Assembly: GCA_027704905.1 (NCBI GenBank)
Contig: CM051016.1
Location: 7,222,839-7,286,838, forward strand
Direction: 5' to 3'
Length of the DNA: 64,000 bases
DNA from: Muraenolepis orangiensis
Taxonomy: Eukaryota; Chordata; Actinopteri; Gadiformes; Muraenolepididae
Shown here: piece by piece, positions 34,898 to 45,280 of the stretch
How the letters are laid out: every line of letters starts with the position of its first letter
Numbering within the stretch: the stretch's first letter is position 1
Translations under genes and position numbers: made by a program
The notes under the pieces: generated by a model
Told to the model about the DNA's origin: nothing
Seen by the model: the letters and a program-made list of their open reading frames with translations, nothing else
Database searches by the model: none

Positions 34898-35015
34898 GTA
34901 GAACTTCTGATTCAGCAGTCCTACTGTGTTATAGTAGAGCCCCTGATCCAGCAGTTCTACTTTGTTATAGCAGAGCCTCTGATCCAGCAGTTCTTCTATG
35001 TTATCGTTCAACTTC
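34898..35015. repeat. GTAGAACTTCTGATCCAGCAGTT minisatellite, right part
   Basis: Continuation of the array at 29880-29998, about three units. Confidence 0.85.
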
Positions 35016-35358
35016 TGATAGCCAACACTGCAACTGTTTCCTGTTTATTTAATGTTCAATCTTTTCTCCATAACTATGCAACTAGGAACTGTTTCAAGCT
35101 CAAAAGACATAAAGTGTGAAGAAACCAATTAAATATACTTCAAATTACAAATAAGTACGAGAATTCAGGTGCTATTTCTGGCACCACGGAAGTTGATACC
35201 ACCATGATAAAAAAACAACAACTATATGACTAGGAGTTGATACCTCAAACACAGGTGGCCGGGGGACTGATACGAGGTCTTCGCTCCAAACCGCCACGCA
35301 GGTTGAAGAGCAAACAACGTGTTTTTGTAAAGAGGTTCAAGGGACTTGTGTCGACGTG

Positions 35359-35884
35359 TCTAAGCTAGCAGCGCAGTAATAAATTCCGCCGCTCTCTGGG
35401 TCTTTCAGACGAACCCGCAGAGAGCCGTTCTTGGCGGTGTCCCCGCTGAGGTCCCCAGACAGGGTAAAGTCTTCTTTAAACGCCGCTTCTACTTTAGTTG
35501 TTGTTAAATACACGTGTCCGATCAGTGCGAGGTCTCGGCGTCCGGGGGACCGGCGGTACCACAGCATCACTCTGTATTCTGCTCTGTCTGTACGTACAGG
35601 CGAACTCTGCGCTGTCCCCGGGCTTCAGGACGAGTTCGGAGGGCGTCTGATGGACTACAATACCCAGAGACACCCCTGGGGAAGGACAGAAGGAGACTGA
35701 CATGAAACTATTATAGTACATGAGAGTCATGCCATTAAATAAATAACATACTATAATTATTTGATATGATTTCAGCAATCGTAAAATTATAATATATAAT
35801 AACGATAAACTATATTTAACAACAGATAATTCAACATATTCTTAAGTTATTACCTGTGAGGTAAAATATACAAAGGAGTCTCAT
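35359..35884 (-). pseudogene. TRBV: TRBV family A, minus-strand copy, CDR1 frameshift
   Basis: Leader exon 35854-35884 (MRLLCIFYLT). The V exon 35359-35675 reads GVSLGIVVHQTPSELVLKPG and EFACTY. After an extra base in CDR1 it continues in another frame as MLWYRRSPGRRDLALIGHV and on to GGIYYCAAS. It is the most complete family A member: it keeps framework 2 and the YYC end that the plus-strand copies have lost. RSS: non-consensus heptamer CACGTCG (35352-35358), 23 bp, consensus-like nonamer ACAAAAACA. One base would restore the frame, so a sequencing error is possible; otherwise a pseudogene. Confidence 0.85.
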
Positions 35885-36139
35885 TGGGTCAACAGATCCT
35901 GGCCTTAGTGGTCCAACAGTAGACGCTAAGGCACTGCAAACCATTAGTGTGTGACAAAATCCAACGACTGTGTGATGGGAGACAGGAAGTGACCTCACTA
36001 GACCCTGATAGGCTGATATACCTACTGTATGTGTTGGTAGAAATACAGGATGGACATGGCATGTCATCTTGCTCTCCAAAGTCAATGGTTATCATCCTAT
36101 TTGAGCTGCGACCCCCCCCCAAAAATGTTTTAATTAATA

Positions 36140-36335
36140 ATTAGGTTAGTGACCCACTCCCTCTCGACTCACCCATCAAAGACACTGCAGTGACCCCCTC
36201 CCTGTGGACTCACCTTTCAAAGACACTGCAGTGACCCCCTCCCTGTGGACTCACCTTTCAAAGACACTGCAGTGACCCCCTCCCTGTGGACTCACCTTTC
36301 AAAGACACTGCAGTGACCTCCTCCCTCTTGAGATC
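36140..36335. repeat. 40-bp minisatellite upstream of family A V (minus copy)
   Basis: GACCCCCTCCCTGTGGACTCACCTTTCAAAGACACTGCAGT repeats about 4-5 times. The same unit occurs reversed upstream of the plus-strand family A genes (140-290, 46320-46560). Confidence 0.92.
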
Positions 36336-36603
36336 ACAGCTCCCAGACACACACAAAACCTTGTAATACTGACCAAAAATATACCAAACTACAATTTGGC
36401 TTTAATTAGTGTTACGTTATGCAACATCCGACCGCAAAACTCGTTGTGAAGGAGGCAACAGCGACTCTCCATTCTCCATTAGAAGCCACATTTAAAGTAG
36501 GATTAAACAAGTTTACTGTGAGATTACACTGGGTAAATGTATTTTGTAAAACGTTCACGCCATCTAGAGGAAAGACATGAAAGGCAACAGACGCACACAA
36601 ACG

Positions 36604-36610
<7 letters not shown>

Positions 36611-36646
<36 letters not shown>

Positions 36647-36660
36647 GCTCAGACGCACAC
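36611..36660. repeat. (CA)n microsatellite
   Basis: CA run between the family A and B genes of the minus-strand pair. Confidence 0.95.
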
Positions 36661-36994
36661 ACGCACACATACACGCATACACAAAATATAATAATACAAA
36701 AATATTGTTTCGGCAGTAGTTTGTTAGTTAGTTAGATCTTATTTATTATCTTAATGATAATTATGTGTCATATTATGCTGTTCATAATACACAGATAACC
36801 TCAGCTTGGGGTCTAGTGACTTTGCTCTAGACTAGAAGGATTTCCCACAGTGAACTCAAGGATGCGTTGGCACTGAATGAAAGGAGATGATCGGGCTGAT
36901 GCTGAGACGCGCTTCATGCAGGTGGCGGTTAATCAGATAACTTTATTAGATGAGGGGGTTTTTGTACGGTGAACCCGTCATACGCCGCATTGTG

Positions 36995-37550
36995 TAAACT
37001 ATCAGCAGCACAGAAATACACAGCGCTGCTCTCCAGGTCGATCTCCAGCACCGTTAACGTGGCGTTTTGGTCTTGATCTGCACTCCCACCCATGGCAACG
37101 GACATTCCTTTTTCAGGAAACAGAGTCGTGTAATAAATGTAACCGAGGAACTGTAGCTGTTTATCACTGCATTGTTGCTTGTACCAGAAGATTCGGTTGT
37201 AGTCCTTAATGCTGTGGGAGCAGTTCAGCGTGGTGTTTCGTTCCAACCCGATGGCCACAAACACTTCGGTTGGAGTTTGGTGAACCCGGTCGCTGAGAGA
37301 GACGCCTACAGAGAAGAGAAAAGAACCAAAGTCATCAAATGATCGTAGAAACACTTTTTCCAACCGTTGAAATTAAATGCTGAAGAGTGGAAAGAGGTCG
37401 GTAATATTTAAATGTGACACTAAGTAACACAACAAAGATTACATCGCAGAATGTACAAAAATTAAGCAAAATTTGATCAAATGTAACTTGGACAGTACTT
37501 GAGACAACCGTAAACGTAAGAATCAGCGCGAGGCATGGGGTCGTCAACAT
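36995..37550 (-). CDS. TRBV: TRBV family B, minus-strand copy, intact
   Basis: Leader exon 37499-37550 (MLTTPCLALILTFTVVS, splice phase 1). The V exon 36995-37305 follows a CTGTAG acceptor and reads VSLSDRVHQTPTEVFVAIG, TTLNCSHSIKDYNRIFWYKQ, QLQFLGYIYYTT and DLESSAVYFCAADSL without a break. RSS: heptamer CACAATG (36988-36994), a 22-bp spacer, consensus nonamer ACAAAAACC (36957-36965). It is about 1.6 kb upstream (in transcription sense) of the family A gene, the same B-then-A order as on the plus strand after the gap. Same orientation as D-J-C. An extra Cys (KQQCSDK) distinguishes it from the plus-strand copies, which have Arg. Confidence 0.94.
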
Positions 37551-38016
37551 AGTGCTAGCTAGCTCAGCATTGTCATCGTATAATCACAACCATATCGAGT
37601 ATTTCCCGTGTGATAACAGAGCCTACATGATTTTGTCTCTTATTTCCATCTTGCAACCGTATCGGAACCACACCTGTGGGAGGAGCCATTTTGTGTGAAT
37701 GTTTAGATGAGAGGAGGTAAAAGGTAAACTGTCTAAATGGCTCACCCTCTAGCACTGACGGTGGTCACGTTTTATTTAAATTTGACTTCAACACAAAGCA
37801 ATGATAGAACGCCCCCTAGTGGTCGGTATTTAACCCAGTATTAAATTTGAGCCGTTTGATTGGTTAGCAGCAGCAGCAGCAGCAAGAGGAGCAATTGAAA
37901 TTCATGGTGCGAGTGGGGAGGGAAATATGTGTGTTACTGTGCTGTGGTTCTCATGTTGGATCCAAGGAGACACCTGTCTGAATAGTCATTGGTTCAGTGT
38001 TATATGTTGGTATTGA

Positions 38017-38112
<96 letters not shown>

Positions 38113-38400
38113 TTAATGTCATAAACTTTGCTCTCTCTGGAGTTGTTTAGTTCAGCTGTGTGTTCCCAGTGACTTTGTGTGCCACTGTGCTTATCTTGCC
38201 GCCTGTTGCTCTCCAGTGTGTTAACCATGTGCCTCATGTTCCAGCCCTGGATGCTGGTGGAACCAGCGCTGTAATCTGGTATATTCCCACATACTTGGTG
38301 TGGCTGCAGGACAGGTCGCCCTGGCCCTCCTGGTTGGCCCATTACGGTTGACGCAGAAGCGGCAACCACACCACACAACTATATTATACTTATACAATAT
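37551..38400. repeat. Family B 5' flank (inverted copy) with (GA)n
   Basis: This region is the reverse complement of about 44600-45280. It includes a (GA)n tract (38019-38112) and a conserved segment (38160-38300) found also at 44640-44790, 50840-51010 and 63100-63280. The V promoter of family B should lie close to 37560-37700. Confidence 0.8.
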
Positions 38401-39635
38401 AATATATTATATTCTACAAACTGTATAGACAGCATGGGTCAGATGTTGTTGTCGAGAAAAGAACGAACATGAAAGGATGTGTTTGAGCAACGGCAGCAGC
38501 ACCCATGACCCACGAGATGCAAACACACCTTCTGTGTGGGTTTGAGAGAGGAGGGATTTTTGTATCAGCAAACTTTGTATCAGGATAATCATTGGCTTAA
38601 TACATATAGTTTATATAATATAATATAGTATATTATATAAATATAATATAGCCATACAATATAGCTACCGCCTATGCGTCGAACGCAATCCGGCTCCTGC
38701 AGCGCGCACAGCCCCACGGGCGCATGGCGGGGACACAGACAACCACATAGAACATAGAACATAGAACATAGAACATATAACACAGCCTCGAACAAAACAC
38801 CTACTAACTACACAACGCGTGTTTTTTTAGTCACTTGTTTTCTGCTTCTTGACTCACTTATCTTTGCTCTCTTGGCACTGCTTGGGACTTGCTCTGTAGG
38901 AGCCTCACCGTCGAGCAGGGCGAACACGCTAGGCACAGCTGATCAGATCTGAACAGCTGATCAGATCTGAACAGCTGATCAGATCTGAACAGCTGATCAG
39001 ATCTGAACAGCTGATCAGATCAGGCTTTAACAACAGGCGATGAGCGAAACCACTCTTGAACTGACAATAGTTCTCAAAGTCTTCTTCTAGAACATGTTGG
39101 CTGCACACCCCAGCAAGCCTGTCCGTCCCGGGAGGACGACAACACCTCGCCAACCACTGCCTTCATGTATGAAGCCTCGATCGCTGATTCGGCACTTTGA
39201 AGAAGTGTGCATGGTCCGGATTACAAAATCAATGCACAATGCACATGCCGAACAATAGTGATTGGCGACTGCGGCACTGTTGACGTCACAGCCGCTGAAT
39301 TTGGTCACGTGACAGACAAAATGGCATCTCCCACAGAAAGATTGATTTTTGAAAAGAAAAAAATTATATTAAATAGAAAATAGCAGCGGGTGCTTGTGAA
39401 AAACTCAGGGTATACGTATTTAGGAGTTACTGTTTTATCACCCTATGTGCTTTTTCAAATGAGTGAACTATCCCTTTAAACATAACTAGAATCGTTGGAT
39501 ATATTGACATCTTAAATGTTTGTATACATATATATATACATATTGTAGTATTATAAGTGTTTGATAGGTTTATAAGAGTACAATGTGGACTATAGTTTTA
39601 GCTCAGAAAAATATTTTGAAACAAAGAAAGAATAC
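38401..39635. other. Intergenic with 18-bp palindromic minisatellite
   Basis: No gene supported. At 38935-39022 ACAGCTGATCAGATCTGA repeats about 4.7 times, each unit holding TGATCA and AGATCT palindromes. The DNA from 39540 is homologous, in direct orientation, to 43020 onward in the duplicated unit. Confidence 0.6.
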
Positions 39636-40136
39636 TGTCATGGACGTACAAGGTGTGGACCCAAAAGCACGGATGCAGACACAGTGATAAAGTACAAAAA
39701 GAGTCTTTACTTCAGCCTTGGGACACACAAATACGATTCAGCAGTGTAAGGATCACAGGATCAACAGATCCAAAAATACATACAATAATTATCTACACTG
39801 AAACTTACCTAACATTAACTACAAAAAGACTTACTAACTACTAACCTGATCTTACCTTACTATAACTATGAACGTGGACTATGAATATAACTGTATCGCT
39901 ATGAGGATATACGAAAACCGCTGGAGAGCTCGGCATAACACACAAGGTAATCTGGCAACGAGACAGTGAATGCCTGGACCTATTTATACCAACAGACATC
40001 ACCAGGTGCCAACAATAAGGACATCAAACAAAACATATAATGACATCAAAATAAAACCCTGGAACTAAACTAAACTTAAATCATGAATAAAACAGAAAAC
40101 TTGACAAACATTCAGCACAGTTGGCGACGCACAACA
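39636..40136 (-). mobile_element. Solo LTR (second type), 501 bp
   Basis: The plus strand starts TGTCATGGACG and ends GCACAACA; it is flanked by AATAC (39631-39635) and AATCC (40137-40141), a 5-bp duplication with one change. Sister copies without the insert read AAGAATCCACACAAACC (for example around 43090), an empty site. On the minus strand it starts TGTTGTGCGTCG, has TATAAATA (reverse complement at 39981-39988), and ends ACGTCCATGACA. Not closely similar to the 527-1098 LTR. Confidence 0.8.
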
Positions 40137-40400
40137 AATCCACACAAACCAAAACAAAGGTTTTCTACATAAGCAACTGCTGTAAGCACACGTGAAATAA
40201 CAGGATTTTTTACAGTTATGTTATTACAGTTATGGATTCCTGTGAAATAACAGGAATTGTATTGTATAGAGAGATTACAGAATGAGAATGTAGGAGGATG
40301 CAAGGGCGACGTGATGCCTCTCATGTCACATGACCTGAGACAGAACTGTAGTAAGGACAAACCTTCCAACGAATAGGCTTGTGCAATAAGAGAGAGAGAG

Positions 40401-40403
<3 letters not shown>

Positions 40404-40474
<71 letters not shown>
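40404..40474. repeat. (GA)n(GT)n microsatellite
   Basis: AG repeats then a pure GT run; equivalent tracts are at 43349-43377 and 49560-49588 in the duplicated units, where they are shorter. Confidence 0.95.
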
Positions 40475-40475
<1 letters not shown>

Positions 40476-40539
40476 CACTGAGTGTGAGTCTCTATCTCTG
40501 TCTCACACCCTACTCTTAAAGCATAGCAACACATTTCAT

Positions 40540-40843
40540 TACATGACCTTACATTACCGTCAATTAGCAGACGATTTTATCCAAAGCGACTTACAATAGT
40601 GTGTTTCAACAAAGTTAGGTAAGAGAACAACTCGTCACCAGAAGTCAAAAGTGCATTTCATTTCTAACAAGTCTCCAATAACTGAACCAGTGCACAAGTG
40701 AACACCAGACGAGTTGCAGCTTTCTGAATGAGCTCCAGGGGCCTGATGGCAAATGCCGGGGTTCCAGAAAGGAGGGAGTTGCAGTAGTCCAGCTGGGAGA
40801 TGACAAGAGCCTGGATGTGTGTCACAGTTTACACTACTGCCTC
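40540..40843 (-). mobile_element. LINE 3' end (L2-like), cut by the assembly gap
   Basis: Starting with TTACATTACCGTCAATTAGCAGACGATTTTATCCAAAGCGACTTACAA, reversed, this is an L2-type tail. Toward the gap the minus strand reads, in pieces, like the QALVISQLDYCNSLLSG... region of L2-type ORF2. The rest is hidden in the Ns. Related to 26810-26960. Confidence 0.7.
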
Positions 40844-41843
40844 NNNNNNNNNNNNNNNNNNNNNNNNNNNNNNNNNNNNNNNNNNNNNNNNNNNNNNNNN
40901 NNNNNNNNNNNNNNNNNNNNNNNNNNNNNNNNNNNNNNNNNNNNNNNNNNNNNNNNNNNNNNNNNNNNNNNNNNNNNNNNNNNNNNNNNNNNNNNNNNNN
41001 NNNNNNNNNNNNNNNNNNNNNNNNNNNNNNNNNNNNNNNNNNNNNNNNNNNNNNNNNNNNNNNNNNNNNNNNNNNNNNNNNNNNNNNNNNNNNNNNNNNN
41101 NNNNNNNNNNNNNNNNNNNNNNNNNNNNNNNNNNNNNNNNNNNNNNNNNNNNNNNNNNNNNNNNNNNNNNNNNNNNNNNNNNNNNNNNNNNNNNNNNNNN
41201 NNNNNNNNNNNNNNNNNNNNNNNNNNNNNNNNNNNNNNNNNNNNNNNNNNNNNNNNNNNNNNNNNNNNNNNNNNNNNNNNNNNNNNNNNNNNNNNNNNNN
41301 NNNNNNNNNNNNNNNNNNNNNNNNNNNNNNNNNNNNNNNNNNNNNNNNNNNNNNNNNNNNNNNNNNNNNNNNNNNNNNNNNNNNNNNNNNNNNNNNNNNN
41401 NNNNNNNNNNNNNNNNNNNNNNNNNNNNNNNNNNNNNNNNNNNNNNNNNNNNNNNNNNNNNNNNNNNNNNNNNNNNNNNNNNNNNNNNNNNNNNNNNNNN
41501 NNNNNNNNNNNNNNNNNNNNNNNNNNNNNNNNNNNNNNNNNNNNNNNNNNNNNNNNNNNNNNNNNNNNNNNNNNNNNNNNNNNNNNNNNNNNNNNNNNNN
41601 NNNNNNNNNNNNNNNNNNNNNNNNNNNNNNNNNNNNNNNNNNNNNNNNNNNNNNNNNNNNNNNNNNNNNNNNNNNNNNNNNNNNNNNNNNNNNNNNNNNN
41701 NNNNNNNNNNNNNNNNNNNNNNNNNNNNNNNNNNNNNNNNNNNNNNNNNNNNNNNNNNNNNNNNNNNNNNNNNNNNNNNNNNNNNNNNNNNNNNNNNNNN
41801 NNNNNNNNNNNNNNNNNNNNNNNNNNNNNNNNNNNNNNNNNNN
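40844..41843. other. Assembly gap, 1000 N
   Basis: Exactly 1000 Ns, typical of a fixed-size scaffold gap, so the true length is unknown. Open frames that run through it are meaningless. The orientation of sequence to the right relative to the left depends on scaffolding. Confidence 1.
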
Positions 41844-41902
41844 TGTGTGTCTGGTAGCTATGATGTCTGAGTCGAAAGGGTGCCCAGAAATAGCACCTGA
41901 AT
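41844..41902 (+). other. Deletion junction where the family A V gene is missing
   Basis: TGTGTGTCTGGTAGCTATGATGTCTGAGTCGAAAGGG matches the family A upstream flank (46283-46320). It then jumps directly to TGCCCAGAAATAGCACCTGAATT, which in the next unit lies downstream of the V gene (48095-48118). So about 1.75 kb including the V gene is absent here. Confidence 0.75.
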
Positions 41903-43010
41903 TAAACTCCCCAAATGAACACCAGGGGGAAGGAAGGGCGCCGTCTTGTTCAGGAGGAGGTGAGAGCAGCAGTGGAGGAGACAAGAACCTGCAAGGCAGT
42001 GGGAATGAAGCAACAGGGAGCTTGGACGAGATGGGAGAATGCGGTTGAGAGGAAAGTGACCTGGGCTGAGCTTTGGAAAGCCGAGCCTCACCGCATCAAA
42101 TTCCTAATCCAGGCAGTGTATGATGTGCTTCCAAGCCCGTCAAATCTGCACACATGGGGCATAGCAGAGACACCAGCATGCCCATTGTGTTCCAAGCGAG
42201 GAACCCTGGAACAGATCCTCAGTTGCTGTACAAAGGCACTTGGAGATGGATGGTACAGGTGGAGGCATGACCAAGTCCTTAAGACCATTGCTGAAGCCAT
42301 CAGCGCAGGACTGGCGTGGTCAAAGCAGTTCCGACACTCCAAGGACACCATCGCCTTTGTCAGAGCTGGGGACAAGCCAACTTCTGCCAGAAAAACATCT
42401 GCAGGCATCCTGACGTCTGCAAGAGACTGGCAGTTGTTGGTGGACCTTGAACATCAGCTGAAGTTCCCCAGCCATATTGCAGTCACCACCCTGCGACCAG
42501 ACATTGTTCTTGTGTCTGAGTCCACCAAGCAAGCTGTGCTGCTGGAGCTGACAGTCCCGTGGGAAGATCGCTTGGAAGAAGCCTTTGAAAGGAAGCTCTC
42601 CAAGTACGCAGGACTGGTCAGCGACTGTCAGCAGGCTGGTTGGAGAGCGAGGTGTTTCCCGGTGGAAGTTGGATGCAGAGGATTCGCAGCCCGTTCCTTG
42701 GTCAGAGCCTTCAGCAGTTTAGGCATGGAGGGAGTGAGAAAGAGGAGAGCCATCCGCAGTACCACCGATGCGGCAGAGAGGGCCTCAAGATGGTTGTGGC
42801 TCAAAAGAGGGGAGCCATGGAGTCATGGTAGCTAGCTAGCCATCTGGACACAAGCTGGGGTCTGATCAGCCCCGGCTGGGTCACCTGGAGGAGGGCGTAT
42901 GATGTTGCGAGACCCGAAACGTCCTATGATTCCAGCAACATCACTGAAGATGTGTCCAGACTAGGCATCAGTAGATGTATGTACACAGTATATATATATA
43001 TTTATAATTC
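41903..43010 (+). mobile_element. LINE with restriction-like endonuclease, 5'-truncated, copy 1
   Basis: The insertion begins within GAATT|AAACTCCCC. The corresponding empty site (GCACCTGAATTCTCGTGCAT) is seen at about 53590-53610 and, reversed, at 35160-35180. It contains the 306-codon frame 41915-42835 and a 3' region to about 43010 (GATGTTGCGAGACCCGAAACGTCC...). The whole piece is repeated at 48118-49224, so it was copied by segmental duplication, not by independent insertion. Confidence 0.85.
41915..42835 (+). CDS. REL-type LINE C-terminal ORF (zinc knuckle + endonuclease), copy 1
   Basis: 306-codon open frame. Around residues 89-105 lies CPLCSKRGTLEQILSCC, corresponding to the CCHC knuckle of R2/R4/NeSL-type LINEs; the usual His is Gln100 here. 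YRWRHDQVLKTIAEAI follows. Around 193-232 is the restriction-like endonuclease core: LRPDIVLV (PD at 195-196), VLLELTVPWE (Glu211) and Lys230 of RKLSKY, a PD-(D/E)XK arrangement. The end is ASRWLWLKRGEPW. The reverse transcriptase is absent. The first Met is internal to the original protein. Not expected to be mobile on its own; whether it is translated is unknown. Confidence 0.85.
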   Translation: MNTRGKEGRRLVQEEVRAAVEETRTCKAVGMKQQGAWTRWENAVERKVTWAELWKAEPHRIKFLIQAVYDVLPSPSNLHTWGIAETPACPLCSKRGTLEQILSCCTKALGDGWYRWRHDQVLKTIAEAISAGLAWSKQFRHSKDTIAFVRAGDKPTSARKTSAGILTSARDWQLLVDLEHQLKFPSHIAVTTLRPDIVLVSESTKQAVLLELTVPWEDRLEEAFERKLSKYAGLVSDCQQAGWRARCFPVEVGCRGFAARSLVRAFSSLGMEGVRKRRAIRSTTDAAERASRWLWLKRGEPWSHGS

Positions 43011-43346
43011 ATAATCTATATTTTAGTATTATAAGTGTTTGATAGGAGTACAATGTGGACAATAGAAAAATATTTTAAAACAAAGAAAGAATCCACACAA
43101 ACCAAAACAAAGGTTTTTACAGCCTAGATAAGCACCTGCTATAAGTACATGTAAAATAACAGGACTTTTACAGTTACGGTAATTAAAGTTACGGATTCCT
43201 GTGAAATAACAGGAATTTTATAGAATAGAGTGAATGCAGAATGAGGATCTAGGATGCAAGGTCTATGTGATGTCTCTCATGTCACATGACCTGAAACACA
43301 ACTGTAGTCAGGATATACCTTCCCACGGCTTGTGCAATAAGAAAAA

Positions 43347-43384
<38 letters not shown>

Positions 43385-44600
43385 CACTGAGTGTGAGTCT
43401 CTCTCTCTGTCTCACACCCTACTCTTAAAGCTGTAATTTAACTTTATCTAACTTTATGTTATCCAGACATATTTATATGATTTTTGTTGGGTCAAGCTGA
43501 GCAGAAATCGGATATCTTTATATTCAATGATGTAAAAAAATACACCTTAGATGTATTGAGGAAGGAATATTGGAGTAAATACACACACACACACACACAC
43601 ACAGACACACATACATACACACATATTTAAAAAAAATTACAGTTACGGATTATGGTTCTCAACAGATTACAATCTAAATCACTCATAAATGTAAGGTTTT
43701 TATGTAAATATTAACCGTATATCACCCGAAATCCCGAAATGTGTTGTTACATACATTCAGTATGTTATCATGAATGTTGTTGATTAACGTTAACGTCAAT
43801 GTTTGCGTCATTGTAAAATGTGATTGTAAGTTCTTTGTGCTTCTTATGTTTTTGTAACAAAAGATTCCATGTCGTTACATAGAGTCATAAAAAAACAATA
43901 AAGTGGACCCATGGAACCCATAAATCCAATATATGAACAGACAAATGAATCCCATGAGTGTGATTAGTTTGTGTAGAACCAGTGACAAGCTGTGGTTGTA
44001 GTAAATCAAATGAAGGTGTAAAATATATGGACTGTGGTAAAACCGATGGAACTGATGAATCGGATGAGTTAAATTGTACAAAAAACATTTGAAAAGCATT
44101 TTAAAGTGCCAGTAGTGCAGCAGCATCATGAATACAGTGCAGTTCAGTGCAGAACAGTGAACAGTACAGGCTGTAATGAGTCTAGAAAGTCTAGTAAAAG
44201 TATGATAGTGTGATGTAATATGGATGTTATGCTATGATAGTGGCAGCACTCCTAGCAGTTCAGTAGGCGCCTGTGGATAAAAACTATCCTTGAACCTGGG
44301 AGTGGCTGCGTAACCGGTGACCGGACCACAGAAGGTGGGGGAGAAGAGATGGTGCCCAGGGTGGTTATGGTCCTTTGTGACACTGCATCTTTTATAACAA
44401 TCTGTCTCATGAATTGAAGAATGGTTAGATAAGATGAAACCATATTAGAGGAATCTTAAACCAATGCCAGGTAAGGTATCGCTTGTGGCCCCTTTTTTTT
44501 AACCCAGGCCCCACTGGGTCTTCGGTGTTGTCGTACAGCACAGTGTGATACTAATCTTTTTGTCAAACCTGTGCTGTACGACCACGGGTTTGACGGTCAA
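43011..44600. repeat. Duplicated-unit spacer, copy 1: GT and CA tracts, repeat X (reversed)
   Basis: Matches 49225-50815 almost base for base. Holds (GT)n 43349-43377, (CA)n 43582-43602, an AT-rich part and, at about 44100-44310, the reverse complement of repeat X (10770-11345). No gene. Confidence 0.85.
44530..44582. other. Perfect 14-bp inverted repeat (hairpin), copy 1
   Basis: GTCGTACAGCACAG (44530-44543) and CTGTGCTGTACGAC (44569-44582) are perfect inverted repeats with a 25-nt loop. The same stem occurs at 50749-50801 and 63020-63063, the latter with a 16-nt loop. Confidence 0.9.
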
Positions 44601-44806
44601 CCAGATGTCCATATGCATCAAGCACCAGGGGGACAACCAGGAGGGCCAGGGCAACCTGTCCAATGTAATGTCCAAGCAATGGGAATATACCAGATTACAG
44701 CGCTGGTTCCACCAGCATCCAGGGCTGGAACATGAGGCACATGGTTAACACACTGGAGAGCAACAGGCTGCAAGACAAGCACAGTGGCACACATAGCGTA
44801 CAACGT

Positions 44807-44810
<4 letters not shown>

Positions 44811-44896
<86 letters not shown>
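44811..44896. repeat. (CT)n microsatellite upstream of family B V
   Basis: Pure (TC)n about 86 bp. Equivalent tracts: 51030-51137, 63290-63397 and, reversed, 38019-38112. Confidence 0.97.
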
Positions 44897-44899
<3 letters not shown>

Positions 44900-45280
44900 C
44901 CTCCCCACTCACCCCATGAATTTCAATTGGTCCTCTGCTGCTGCTGCTAACCAATCAAATGGCTCACAAAACATGATGACACAAAGCAGATACAATAATA
45001 AATACCAACCATTAGGGGGCGTGCTATCATTGTTTTGTGTTGAAGTCTAATTTAAATAAAATGTGACCACCATCAGTGGTCGGGTTAGACATGTAGACCT
45101 AAAACCTCCTCTCCTCCAAACATTCACACAACATGGCTCCTCCCACATGTGTGGTTCCGATACGGTTGCAAGATAGAAATGGGAGACACTGCAATCAAAA
45201 TCATGTAGGCTCTGTTATCGCACGGGAAATACTGGATATGGTTGTGATTATACGAGGACAACGCTGAGCTAGCTAGCACT

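Noticed and set aside
40635..42048. Long open frames (346-449 codons) across the N region
   Set aside because: They consist mainly of unknown residues from the 1000-N gap and have no coding value.
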